In this document: one piece after another, positions 10,478-25,400 of the stretch | Layout: each line of letters opens with the position of its first letter | Numbering within the stretch: position 1 is the first letter of the stretch | Assembly: GCA_028023455.1 (NCBI GenBank) | Contig: JAQFVV010000055.1 | Location: 5,548,030 to 5,612,029, forward strand | Source of the DNA: Epiperipatus broadwayi | Lineage: Eukaryota; Onychophora; Udeonychophora; Euonychophora; Peripatidae | Direction: 5' to 3' | Length of the DNA stretch: 64,000 nt | Notes under the pieces: generated by a model | What the model was told of the DNA's origin: nothing | What the model saw: only the letters and a program-made list of their open reading frames with translations | Database searches by the model: none | Translations under genes and position numbers: made by a program

Positions 10478-13400
10478 CTGGAGAGGAAAAAAAACTTTTT
10501 TCAAATTTTATTTTGCAATGAAATGCATTATTCAACAATATTGAAAGAAAAAATATGACAAACTAATAGGTTAAATTCCAGGATAAACTAGCCCCATGTG
10601 ATGTTAAGACGAAATTACAATTTAAAATATTTAGAAGTGACAAAGACAAGAATGCCGACGTTAAAACCATACTAATTTATATCACTAAATATAAATCCAT
10701 CATCAAATATGTACCATAGCTTGAAGTAATTACATTACAAACATAAAGTTACATCTCACAATTATCATATTTGGGATGATAAAGTAAAATAATCCAGCAT
10801 AGAACAACATTAACCAATCAGGTGAATAAAACAATCTCATAATCAGGAACTAACAAGCATGAATAAACTTTCAACAGGAGGGCGTAGCTATAATTATTGT
10901 CAAAAGTCAAAAAAGACAAAAATCAAAAGGAGTATCCAGTCAAAGCCTCAAATGCTATCTTATAAGTATTAAAAAAAAGTAATCGGAGACATAATTGTGC
11001 TCGTATTAGATCATAACACCAGTCCTAATGCGATTAGACTTGTTTACAATTTATTATTGGTGCAACTAGACAAGAAAAAACTTTAGAGGCAGACAAAGTG
11101 TCAAAACAAATCAAGAATTTGCCTAAATGTTTCTCAGTACATCCTCAAAAAGAGCTGGGAAAACTAACGAATCTGATTTAATTAAAGATAAAATTTTAGA
11201 AATGCCGTAATCCACTCACAACTTTTTAGCTACTTTTAATACTTTTCAAACATTTATTTCCAATTATGGTAAATGGTAGTGAATTTATGCGAGTATTCAA
11301 TTCAACATTATTTAAAAGAGTGCATCTAATCATCACCATGAGTTTACAGAGGGATGAAAAAACATTAATCATATAAGAATTTTAATGATTGTAAACATTA
11401 AGATCCATTGCAATGAGAGAAGGCTTATATAACAGTCATAACTTTTAAGATTAAATGAGCAAATCAATAATAGTAAACTCTCGATAATATTAGAATACAT
11501 TCTTTCATAATTTATATAATTTTTCTTATATAATTACAAATTGATTTTTTGATTCATATTTCTTTTCTACAACTGCGATTTGTTTATCTCTTTTCCTTCC
11601 TCTGGTAATTATTACCTGTAATACATTCTCTACACATTTATCCCATTTCTATATAAAAACCTGAAATAAAATATCTATCTATTAACTTTGCATATTGTAA
11701 AACTCTTCTTGCCCAATCTGTTTGTTGACCACTTAATTCAATTAAACATTATTTTTACTAATCTATTTTCGACCTTCTTAACATTTTAAATTTCCTTCAT
11801 TAAAAAAAAAGTTCTAGTTTTCCTTGAATAGTCTCATTTTCTGACCACAATTCTAAATACGACGCTTATTTAACTAAATATTTTTGTATTCTATCTATAA
11901 ATTACCGAATTCTCTGACTAATATAAAGCACATCATTTCCAAATATCTAATATTTATTACATCTGAAAAATATTACTAGATTTTTAATTAATCTCTATTT
12001 TTTTTCCCTTCTCAATTCTAATTCCAACTATCTGCAAAATTTCTTTTTATATTTAACAAGACATCTAAATATCTATGCTCATCCATTTCTTCAGGACAAA
12101 TATCTCCCATTTTCCATCCTCCAGTTCTAGCTGATCTATTAATACTAAGACTTTAGATTCTCTAAATTTAATTTTCATACTTCTTTCTCTAATCTCCACA
12201 CTTCTTTAATAACAGACCCATATCTTTTAAACTATTTTCAAAAAATGATACATTATCCTCAAAATAACAGCCATCATACTATCCAGTTTCGTGCATCGAT
12301 CATTCTATATCAACCTTCAATTCTTTTAGTAACAAAATAAAAAGATGATAAAAGACATATCATTTCAATCCAATTTTACATTTAGCTTCTGCTAATTTTA
12401 TATCTCCCAATTAGTATTTATAAAAAAATTATCCTTGTAAGCTTAAAAAATTCTTAACGACTTTGTTCTCAATTTTCAAGGCTTTTCCATAATCTCTTTC
12501 TATCCATATTATCAAACTATATTTAAAAATGCAATTAATAGTGGTTTAATTTCCATACCAAATATTTCAATCAATCGAGATATAATGAATAAATTATCCC
12601 TTATCCTTCAATCCCGTAAAAAAATCCATTCCAAATCTCACCTAAAATTTCACTTCTACCCAAGATCAAATTTAATGGAGAATGTATGAAAATACTGTAT
12701 TTTACAAATATGGACGTTATTGTTGCTGATCAATAGCTGCTTAACAACATAAAAATATTTTCTTTCCTTTACAGTATAATCTAATTCTTACACTCCCTCC
12801 ATACATCTAAAATCGATACTTGCTTATTAGTCTGGCAATAACTTTCTAATCTTGTGATCTCATAAATTAATATATGCACGGGATCTTCTGAAAAACTTAA
12901 TGGATCAATTTTGAAAAATGAGGACAACTAACCTTATTTTGTCCAAAATGGTGACCTATAATTTCATTTACTGGAAATAAATAAACACATATTTTCATTT
13001 TGAAGCGAATCGTGTTATTTGGAAGAATGAAGACAACTAACCTTTTTCGTAACAAATGGTGATCTATAACTTTATTTACTGGAAATAAACAAATATGTGT
13101 TTACGTTTTTTGCAAGAAATGATGTTGCAACGAGTAAAGTTTTAACAATATATATATTTAATAATTGGTAAAACTAACCAAACGATTGTTTCTTATGATC
13201 ACTGGGATTGACTGAAGTTTTTTTATATCCTGCAAAATGCAAATGAAAGAAAGCGTCATCTTCTTTGCGCAGTCTCTACCACATAAATTCCACAAAATAT
13301 GAATCTAGGTGCTGGCGGCGGTTCTTATGCCATTTGTCTGCACCCCAAAGCCTTTCAATATTCTGGGTATGGATACCGGTTTGTGAATCTATAAAGTTGT

Positions 13401-16400
13401 AGCCATGATTTACACGAACAGGTTCATATCCGGCAAAGTGCAACAATGAAAAAGTACTTCAAAAAATTTACTAAGCAGGAAATAAAGCTGGACAATAAAT
13501 CATGTGTACACCTCGCTTTCACCAGATGATCAATTAGTCACTGCAGCATTCTTACATGACATCACAGCTTACTTTAAATCATAAAGTTAGCAGTGAAACC
13601 AACATTTTGAGTAATAACTTTCTCCTGATTAAAATATTTAATATTACATACAAAATTAATTATTTTCCTTTTTAGAAGAATATAAATGTGTTTAATTCGG
13701 TCTTTATTTACATATTTATTTATGCCGGTGACTTTCATCACTACCAGACTAATAAACAAGGCAAAATCTCCATACAGTAGTGCCAACCAGAATAATCAAT
13801 GAATGCCAGAAGGCTTGTGCATAAAATCCCTATCTAATGCCTACTCATCCAATATCTCAAACTAGTTTCTGGCTTGTGGCCTTCGTCAGTGAGGAGCTTT
13901 GGATCTGAGAGAACTGCACCTAGATCTTAGCTCCTCACTGACGAAGGCCACAAGACAGAAATTAGTCTGGAGATATTGGATGAGTAGGCATTAGATAGGG
14001 ATTTTATGCACAAGCCTTCTGGCATCCATTGACTACTCTGGTTGGCACAGGGTGGCACTACTGTATGGAGAGTTTTGCCTTGCTTATAAACAATTATGTG
14101 CTAGTATAAGAGATGGTGATAATGTGATACATAATGGTTTAATACCAGACTAATACATAAGTAAACTGAAATCTTATCATCAACTACAATTTTATTAAAG
14201 TTTTATTTTAAACCAACCTTTGCATATCTTTCTTTACTTATAACAATTTCAACTGCCATATTATCTAATTCTCGTTTTTTTCTTTTTTCAATCTATTTTT
14301 TATTGCTCTATTCAATTCTGCACTCATCATCCTATCTATCTTCTCATAATGGTAATTACATACCAACTCTCTTTCACCTAGTTTTTGTTGCGATGCGATG
14401 CACTATGACATCCCCTTTATCAGAATCAGGAATCTCTCAACTACTATGACCAGAGAAACCTGTTAGCCACCTTATCTTCCCTTTCCATTCCCCACCATAA
14501 GTTTTTCCCATATTCTTCTCTATCCTGATCCATTTTATTTCCACAACATAATCTTTGTCCACTCTATGGCCTTTATATCTAAATCCCCCTAACCAAGAAC
14601 CCACTTTCTGTATAATCACTTTATTTATATTTAATCTTCCACAACTCCATTAGCTGTACCCTTTCTGCTTGTAAGCATTTACATTCAATTAACAAATGCC
14701 TAATATTTTCTATGCCTTCCTTACATAACTTGCAGACTAAATCACTCACATTTTTCCATTTATGTGTATATTCCCTTGTTGCTAACGATTCTGTTCGAGC
14801 CTTAAACAGTAAACTACTTTTCTTGCTATAATCATAAATTAAATCGCACCCAATATTCTGTTTACTTCTATATATATTTACTCTTTTTACTCTTCCTACT
14901 AGTTCTCCATCTTTCCAACTCCTTATTTTTTATTAATGCATCTATTCTTCTATCCCATTCCTTACCACTATAACACAATTCTCCTAACACAATCATCCCA
15001 ATTTTGTGTAAATATACTGACATAAAGCCTTTATCCAAATCTTCTGCATACCATACTACCTTTCTCACTCATCTTGTTGCTTGACCTTTACTCATAACCC
15101 AATTAAATACTATTTTGGCTATTTTCTTATTATTCATAAATTGCAATGTACCAAACCTTTTCATTTTGCTTTTTGCATCTCTCATATAAAACTTGACCAT
15201 CCCATTTCTCTTTGAAATGCCTTCTTTGCCATTCACACATATGCATCTAATGCATGTCTTCCTGCACTTTAATCTAACACCCTTTTACTAACACATATCA
15301 TCTCGTTACCATAAGATAACCCTACTATTGGCACTCCCTTCTATACAATTCTAGATACCTCATATTTATTATATGAAAACACTTAATTTCTATATCAGTC
15401 TCTTTCTTTTCTTTGCTTCATTTATCAATTTTTTCTCCCATTTCATCGAAGCAATTTCTCTGATTACTTAAGATAATTCCTAAATCATCATCAATCATTA
15501 TCAATCCACTGCAGGATGAAGGTCTCTCCAAGTTTAATCCATCTTCTCCGATCTTTAGCTTCTCTTCTCCACAACACCCCTGCACATTTTCTTATTTCAT
15601 CCATCCATCTCACATGTGGTCTCTTTCTGGGTCTTTTACAATCTCTTGGAATCCAGTTTAAAATTTCAATTGTCCATCTATTATCATCTCTTCTAGCAAT
15701 ATGTCCAGCCTAACTCCATTTCAATCTTTTAATTTTTTCAATAAGGTCAGTAACACCTGTTTGTTGTCTTACCCATACATTGCGTTTTCGATCTCTTCTT
15801 GTTACTCCCAACATACATCTCTCCATACTCCTTTGAGTGGTCTGAAGTCTCTGTATTGCTCTTCCATTAAGTGTCCAAGTCTCAGATCCATAAGTAAGAA
15901 CTGGTAAAACACATTTGTTAAAAACCATCCTTTTCAAACACATAGGCATATTTCCTTTTAGTATCAAGTTATTTCTACCAAAAGCACTCCAACCAAGTTT
16001 AATTCTATGATTAATTTCCTCCATTATGTTTCCATCTGTATTAATAATCTGACCAAGGTATTTGTAACTGTTAGCTTCTTCTAATTCTTCATAATCAATC
16101 TTTATTTTCATATTTTGAGCAAATCGATTAAACATTACTTTAGTCTTTTTAACATTTATCTTTAGTCCTACTTTTCTACTTTCATTTGCTAACTCCTGCA
16201 ACATTTCCTGCAGCTCTGAAGCATTATTTGCAAAAACAACTACATCATCTGCGAAATCTAAATGACTTAAATACTCTCCATTTACTTTCACTTCTTTAGT
16301 TTCCCATTTTAATCCACAAAATACTTCTTGCAGCACTGCTGTAAAGAGTTTTGGAGATATGGAGTCACCTTGACTTACACCTTTCTCAATGTTGATTTTT

Positions 16401-19400
16401 CCAGTATCATTATGTAATCTAATTGTTGCTGTTGCATTTTTATAAATATTCTTTAAAATATGACAATATCCTGGATCTATACCTTGATGATCCAATGCTT
16501 TAATCACTGAAGAAATGTGTATAGAATCGAATGCCTTTTCATATCCCCCAAAAAACGTTCTCTTCTCTTTCCCCAACATTTATCATTATTACTTTTGATT
16601 AAACATCACTAAATTTAATCCCCATCTCTTTACCCACTATTGCTCACATCTTCAGCATAACTTTCATATCTTCCTTTTCTGTGCACAAGAACATATCATC
16701 AACAAATAAAAGATCTCATAATATATACATTCCCTCGCCATCTATTAATGGCATCTCTACCCTTATTCCTAATCTTTCTATTGCTCTCTCCATTTGCAAA
16801 ACAAAATAGGTGACATAGGGCATCCGTGCTTTAGTCCCATCCTACTTTTAATTCTAACTGATACTATATTTCCTAATTGATATGTATAGTAATTATTTTC
16901 ACACAATCTCTTAATAAATTCCACTAAAACTCCATTCATTCCCAAATTTACTAAATTTAGCCATATTCTATTTCTATTTATTCTATCATATGCATCCTCT
17001 ACATCTATAAAGACCATATCTGCAAGTTGTGAGACTACAAATAAACTATCTTCTATATGCCTATCTGACCAAAAACCTCCTTGCATGTTTCCTACTATAT
17101 TATTTTCTTCCATACATTTTGGAACATTTCCAGCCACCATATATGCAAAAACTTTATATATCACTGAAGTTACTGCTATCGGTCTATAATTAACTTTCTA
17201 TGATTCTTAACCTTTTCTTTAAATAAGCCAATAAACATCACATGACCACCACCTCTTATGCTTGTGTAAAACTGCTGTTAAAACAGACAAAACTCACTAT
17301 ATATATTGCCACACACAGCAAGCTAGAGTAATCAATGGATGGAAGAAGGCTTGTGCATAAAATCCCCATCTAGTGCCTACTCATCCAAGATCCCCTGACT
17401 AGTTTCTGGCTTATGGCCTTCGTCAGTGAGGAGCCTTGGATCTGAGAGCACTGCACCTAGATCTTAGGATCTAATGCAACCCTCCAGCAACCACCTTTTA
17501 TCTCCATTTAACTACAAAACTATGAGCTTGCTGTGTGTGGCAATATATATAGTGAGTTTTGCCTGTTTTAACAATAGTTACACACAAGCATAAGAGGTGG
17601 TCATGTGATGTTTATTGGTTTAAAACCAATCCTGTCTAATAGGATAGTGGTGGCTATGGTTGTTAAAGAACCAAAAACACCAAAATGTATGGGTACTGAA
17701 CTGGGTTCAGACCCATATGACTATATAAGCTAATGGACTTGGATTGAAAACATTAAGGTGTTTTCAGTTTGAGACTCATAGTTTTGTAGTTAAATGGAGA
17801 TAAAAGGTGGTTGCTGGAGAGTTGCATTAGATCCTAAGATCTAGGTGCAGTGCTCTCAGATCCAAGGCTCCTCGCTGACGAAGGCCATAAGCCAGAAACT
17901 AGTCTGGGGATATTGGATGAGTAGGCACTAGATGGGGATTTTATGCACAAGCCTTCTGGCATCCATTGATTACTCTAGCTTGCGTGTGTGGCAATATATA
18001 TAGTGAGTTTTGCCTGTTTTTTCTTTTAAATAGTAGCCTTACTCTTGTATTATTCCAGCTACATGGAAATTCTCTCTTCTATGACTATCTTATTAAAACA
18101 TGATAATAGATTTAAATTTTGTACAATTTCCTAAATTCATCATCATCTCTGCTGCCCACCTATCTAAATCTTTTGCCTTTCCACTTTTCAATTTCTTACC
18201 TGCCTCATTCAATTCATTTTCTTCAAACCTAATAATTTCATTATTATATGCTTTTATGTTTGTTATCACTCTGTCCTTCATATCTAACATCTTTTCTACA
18301 TCCATTACATACTTATTTAAGATTGTGTCTAATTCTTCTCTAGAGCTACACACATTTTCCTCATCATCTAGTAATACTATTTCTCTCTCCCCTATCTTCC
18401 TTCTTTTAATATATTTCCAAAATTTTTTGCTCCCATCCCTTCCACTTTTATTAATAACCTCCAACAATTTACTATTTAATTTCATTCTCTCTCCATAATT
18501 ATCTATTTCAGCCAACTTTTCTTTTTAAAAATATCATTCCACTTATTTTGTTTTTAATAGCACAATCATATGCTCTGCATGCTTTTTTCCTCTCTTTATG
18601 CTTCTACTAATTCTCACTTTTCTATTACTTTTATTTTTCTGAATATCCTCACCTAAAACACTATTTACTACTTTTTCTACTTCACCACATCAATCTTTAT
18701 ATTCACCCCCAACAAACTCTTCCATGATTTCTACTTTTATTTTATATTCTACTAGCTTATTCTTATCATTCATTCTCCATCCACATCTTTCATTATCCTT
18801 TCTACTTTTATTACTATTGTCATTATGATCATTCATTATCAAACACTTTAATTTTCTGTATTTTATTCATTCCCTCTTTCTCTACCAATACATAATCTAT
18901 TGTGTGAAATATATTATTTCCAGACCATGTGTATTATCCTTCACAAATATTTGATAAATTTCCAATGTTCAGATTCACTCTCTCACAAAAAATTTTCAAA
19001 AGCTGTCCATTCTTTTATCAATATCTTCAATATGTCCATTCATATCCCCTATAATCAGTATTTTCTTCCCCCTTTTTTTGTTGAAACTCTGTACATCTTT
19101 AACTAGGCATTCATATATGCTACTATTTCGTCCATTATAGTTTTACTGTCTCAAGTGGCTAAATACAATATAGCCACAATCCATTCTTGTCTTCCTAAAT
19201 TTTATCTCAAACCATAAATGTTCTTAAAACTTAACGGTATTTAAATATTTTTTTACATAACTCTTATACCACCATTCCTTTTTTCTTTTTCTTTTCTATT
19301 TATACTCTGCCACACCAAGTCTTCCAGAGTCCTTTCTTTTTATTCTCTTGGATGTGTTTCCACTACTGCTAATACCTCAAGCTTTTTATTTTTAACTGCT

Positions 19401-22400
19401 TTATTTAATTCTAGCCACTTTTCTGGTCTCCTACCACTTCGCATATTCAAATGTTATAACTTCTTCTTTTCTTACTACCCTTTTATAAATTCTTTTGACT
19501 CTTTCTCCTCTATTACATTTATTAGCTTATCATTAATTTTACAGACCCATTCCCTCTCCATAACTATATTTATACATCCTGTCCATATTTCTTTTTGATA
19601 ATACTGTAATTTAAAACCCTAACACCCTTTATGAGTTTCCCGAACTATAATATTTTTTTTATGAATCAAATCTCCTAATGCTTCATTTCCTTGTTTTGCT
19701 AAGTGCATTCCCTCTTTACTATATAACTCCCTCTTTCTAATAAAAAAATCCCACACTTCCACAAACATAACATTATTTCTCTTGCCTGTTGATGTGAAGT
19801 ACTGTGGTTTCTCCTTAAACAGTCAGGAATCTCTCAGCAATTATACCCAGAGAAACCTGTTAGCCACTTTATTTTCCATTCCCCACTCTAAGTTTTCCCA
19901 TATTCTGCTCAATCCCATTTCCACAACATAATCTTTGTCAACTCTATGGCCTTTATATCTAAATCCCCCTTATATTTTCCCAAACTCAGCATTAAAACCA
20001 ATAATCCAATTTCTGTATAATCACTTTTTTCATATTTATTCTTCCATAACTTCATTATATGTACCCTTTCTGTTTTCAAGCATTTACATTCAATTAACAG
20101 ATGCCTAATATTTTCTATTCCTTCCTTACATAATTTACAGACTAAATTACCCATATTTTTCCATTTACATGTATATTCTCTTATTGCTAAAGATCCCGTT
20201 CGAGCCTTAAACAATAAACTACTTTCCTTACTATTATCATATATTAACTCGCACCTAATATTCTGTTTACTTCTATATATATATATATATATTTAAACTC
20301 TTTTTACTCTCCATACTATTTCTCCATCTTTCTAACTCCCTATTCTTTATGAATAAATCTATTCTTTTATCCCATTCCTTACTACTATAACACTCAACAA
20401 TCCTCTTAACACAATCATCCCATCTTTTGTACAAATATACTGATATAAATTCTTTATCCTACTCTTTTGCATACCACATTATCTTTCTCATCCATCTTGT
20501 TACCTGCCCTTTACTCATAACCCAATTAAATACTATTTTGGCTATTCTTTTATTATCCATAAACTGCAATCTACCAAACATTTTCATTTTACTTTTTGCA
20601 TCTCTCACATAAAAACATGACCATCCCATTTCTCCTTAAATTGCCTACCTTCCTGTCCATACATCTGCATCCAATGCATGTCTTCCTACTTCCCTTTGTA
20701 CTTTTTCTAAGTAATCTAATACCCCTTTACTAGCACATAACACATTACCATATGTTAACCCTGCTACTGTAACTCCCATATAATTCCAGCTACATCATAT
20801 TTATTATATGAAAACACTGTTAATTCCTTTATCAATCCCTTTCTTTTCTTTGCTTCATTTATCAATTTTTTCTCCCATTCATTCAAACAACTTTTAGATT
20901 AATACTAGCTATTAGCGCCATCAAATGACTAATGCTGACAGTAATTATTACTAACATTCATTTGTAAGAATTTGCCTTGGCAATTATGTACAATCTCTTA
21001 TGGATCAAACACATAAGAATATGTTTGCTTTTCTAGTTTTTTTTTTTTTAATTATCAGCCTTATTTGCAGATATTCATTAAAGTGATAAATAAGTCAAGC
21101 ATCTTGAAATGAACACTAACAAATGTGTTCTTAAACAGAAGATATGGTAGAACTACTACTTTGATGACATATCCTCGAAAATCAAAATACAATGCTCTAG
21201 TCGTTACTATTATTATCATCATTATTGTTGTTAGATTAATAGACTCCAGGTGATTATACGACTAGTATTTCTTCAGAATGATCCACCATCTGTTTAGTTT
21301 TGCCATTGCTCAAAAAAATGTTCATTGTTGGAACGATACAATCTATTTACCTCATCATGGCTGAAAATCTCAAAGCTCATTAATTAAAAAATATTAGAAC
21401 AGGCAAAACTCTATCATGTGATGTTTATTTGTTAATTAAAAAATATCTTACAAATATTGTTCTAATCTAAAGCGAATAAGTCAACTTTGTTGTCATTTTT
21501 TTAACCTTTTTGCAGTTATTCTTTCATTTAATGCTGACAACTGCAGTTTATTTTCAGATGCTCCGTGAACTTTAGTGAATCCCTATTTAATAGTGAATCC
21601 CTATTTAATAAAATTGCGCATGATCAAAAAAATTAGATCGACTAAACTGTAAGCTCAAGTCTCTGCTAAATTCATCACAGAAAAAAAATCACATTTAGTG
21701 GTAACAGTCGTAGGGTGTACCAGCATCAACTGTCCCCCAGTTAAAATTTTTGCTTTTTATAAAAACAAAAATACAATTTGCTGCTACTTTTCTTGAGCAA
21801 GTTCGGTGATTCGATAGATGGATGAATAAATACAAAATATATAAATAGAATACCGATACTTTTACTCACAACAGGATGTGTTGTTTGACTGTCAAATTCT
21901 GTAGAATTTGCATCTTTCCACTTCAAAACATTTCTAGAAAATTCAATAACTGCGCATTGTAATCCTAAACAAACACCTGCAAAGAAAAAAGATTATAGAA
22001 TGATCACAATGTTTATCAAATAACTTTATTTTAAAATAGTTTCATGTTTCTACCTTACTTAATTTTTTATAATAAAAAAAAACCAAGTTCAGGCAGATAT
22101 TAGATTGCGTCTCTCAATTATACTGTCAATTTCAATGACGGTGTTTAACACAATCATGTTAGCATCATTTCAAACAGAATTACATAAATTAAAACAATAA
22201 TATTTTTAAGAGTAAAAATAAAAATAGTATCGACTATTAAAACTAAAATAAGTGTTTGCAGAATATAGATAACGTTGTATAAAACAGGGCAATAGTGCCC
22301 AAACTTTCTCAGTCATTCACCCTACCTTAACGTTCGCCTTTCCCTCACATTTGAACAATGAAAAAAAACCAGTTAATGTTTACAAAAGCAGAGCTTATTT

Positions 22401-25400
22401 ACATATATAGCATCTAAGTCAAATGACATATTATTTAGATACATACATATACAAACTACATATATAGCATCCAAGTCACATGACATATTATTTATATACA
22501 TATATATACAAACCATAGGCAGATTTTAGTGTACTCTATTGAAATTATAAAGTTTTAAGAGGTTCTTATACTATATATGTATTTCAGCTCGTCATATTGA
22601 TTTATTCACAAATATTCTACTCCAATTTACTATTACATTTTTAATCAAACAGTGAGTGACATCTACCAATTCTGTAAAGTTGCAAATGAGATTATAATTG
22701 TCTTTGCTATACTTGGTGTATATTTAACAGCGAAGTGTTGTTTTAAATGCAATATATACATGTGAGTGTGTTTTAACATCTCTCCACTTCGAAAACAAAC
22801 AGATATATTTATACGTAAAATTTGTTTGGCGGACGTTTAAATCTCTAGCACACCTGACTAAATTATACTTAATCAAAGTTCATCTGTAGTGGATGATGAC
22901 TAGTCCAATAGTTTAGGTCATATAGCAATTAAGGATCTTGAAGTTAATATTACAATAGTGTGTAAAATCACCAATAATTTATTCTAAAATATTTTAGCTT
23001 ATTACAGCTCATCATAAATATCAAATTTTATAATTACATGATGTCTTATTTTAGAGCTAATATCTTTTGAATTCTTAAAGAATAACTAATATTGATGTTG
23101 AGTTTGCACAGAAATACATTTCTTTGGGGGGGGGGGGGCATTAGAGACAACTGTAAAAAATTTCTTTTTAAATTTCTTCCTGATATGAATATTCATTTTG
23201 AGATCACGTATCCAAAATTTAGAAAATAAGTTACATTTGAATTTTTGGATATATGATCTCAAAATGAATGTGTTTTCAAAATCGTAAGGATCAAACATAA
23301 CTTTTACTTTCAAAATTTTGGATACATGATCGCAAAATGAACGTCTTCATATCAGGAAAAAAAAATTTAAATAGTTTTTTACAGCAGTCTCTAATGCCAA
23401 ATGTACTTCTGTGCAAACTCAACATCAAAATTAATTATTTTCTTAAGATTTAAAAAGATATTAGCTCTAAAATAAAACACCACATAATTATAAAATTTTA
23501 TATTTATGATGAACTGTAATAAATGAAATAATATACAAAATCTAAAACAAGTAGTTAAAAATTACATGAATTATTATATGACTTGCTAGGAAGGAGTTGA
23601 TGTATACAATTCAACCTAGATATAAAATCTAAACATTTTTTTTAGCAGTTCAAACTTTTCTCTTCTTTTTAAATTGGAAAGAGTTCTGAAGAAGACTGTT
23701 GGACTTGTCGAAACTGTCAGTTATTTTTGAAAGTTTGGAATAATTAAATATTGTATATGCATTGTGTAAATTACCTAAAAGAGTATGTTAGTACTAAAAT
23801 AGGATGATTAAACTAATATTTTACAAAAACCGCAGACCATCACAAACAGAACTATCAATCAGAAATTCAAATTGACCAATGAATTTCTGGTATACCCAGT
23901 TCTAAGGCTTTGCATTAAGAGCAATAATGCATTCTATAACTCAGCTCTAGAGCGTGTCTCTGATTAAGCATAACAAGCCAAAGCAATATTCAATTTCTAT
24001 GTATGTCATTCTCAAGATAAAGATATTAGTGATTCGTATCTTTAGTTTGATTACATCATATGTGGTGTCTGAAACAATTTTTAATACATTTTCTAATTAA
24101 TATTTACTAAGGCAGTAACCTCAAAAATGTGCGCGTAAAAATGCGATAGTAGGGACCTCTACAGGTCTTAACCACAAGCTTACGTTTTGGAAGAAATGAG
24201 GAGAACCCTTCTTTACTTCAACCTACTTTCTATATAAATAGGTGAAGCTAAAGCGGTTAGATCTGAGAGCGCGAAGCTATTCAATACTTCACTGATTAAG
24301 TCCACATTTCTTATTATAGATTAATACTCGCGAAATCTTTCAATTTACAACAAGTCAATGGAAAGATCTTACATTTAGAAATCTAATGAAAAAAACTCTA
24401 AGTATCATAATTGAGTACCAAGGGGTCTAGCGAATGAAGCCATTTGAGACAATTCATTATGTAACAGCAAATGTTTCATAATGTTTGATAAAATAAATAC
24501 CATCCTATTGAAGGATCGTATTAGATTAACCACTTACTAGCTTCAGATATATTTCCAGAAAATCAAAATAATTTCTTTGCGTTCAAAAACCAATGACCCA
24601 ATCACTGGATTTTGTTTGGGCTTTTAAGTTTGCTTTTACCATTTTCTGCGGTTGTTTTTGTCAGATATATAAAATATTGATTCATATATAGAAGAAACTA
24701 AAATTTGCACTGCTAAACTGGATCCGGATTACTGTTTACAAACGCAGCACAATCTTCACACACCCTGGTGTCAAAGTTTAACAGGATAAAAAGATAAATT
24801 CATATTTTCATCTATTCGTAATTCAATTCTCTTCTTTAAAAAAGCCTATCATCCTACAACTGATTAAGCATGCAGTTTTTGAATGCCACACTCTTCGCTA
24901 TGTCATCAGCCTCCATTCTATTCAGCAATTGGAGTTTGAGAGTAGCCCAAAGTTTGATGGCAAACGCAGACTCCATCAGTCATGAAAAAACTCAAATATT
25001 GCTTATTTCTTTTAAATTAGCTGTCATGATGTAATAAGTTTTATTCTGTTTATACTCCATCTTTGCTTTGATTATAGCACAAAAAAATAGCTTTTTGCAT
25101 TACGAAACTAGTTAAATTATATACGATTAATATAGTAATATTTATTACTCAGTTGATGGCCAGTGTGACCTAGTCAAAACATTTACATATATATATATTC
25201 AATAAATTATACACAGGTATACCCGGATATTTCATTTATACGATTAACTTTAAATATATAAAAAACAATAGATGTCGCTATGTATGTAATGTAAATTAAG
25301 CTTAAAATAGATTACAATTATATTGAGGAATCAAGCATTGGTGGTCGAGAGGTCAGCGACAACTGCTTTACAAGCAGTTGTCCCGGGTTAAAGGGTTCAC

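Noticed and set aside
18100-18498. Plus-strand open frame of 132 codons
   Set aside because: It is the antisense shadow of the LINE-A1 linker, which has recognisable motifs on the minus strand.
22287-22330. hAT-like end AGTGCCCAAACTTTCTC
   Set aside because: No partner inverted end or 8-bp duplication was found nearby, so the resemblance may be chance.
23127-23140. G-run here and C-run at 45487-45500 as functional G-quadruplex sites
   Set aside because: Single homopolymer runs inside decayed repeats; more likely slippage or assembly artefacts.
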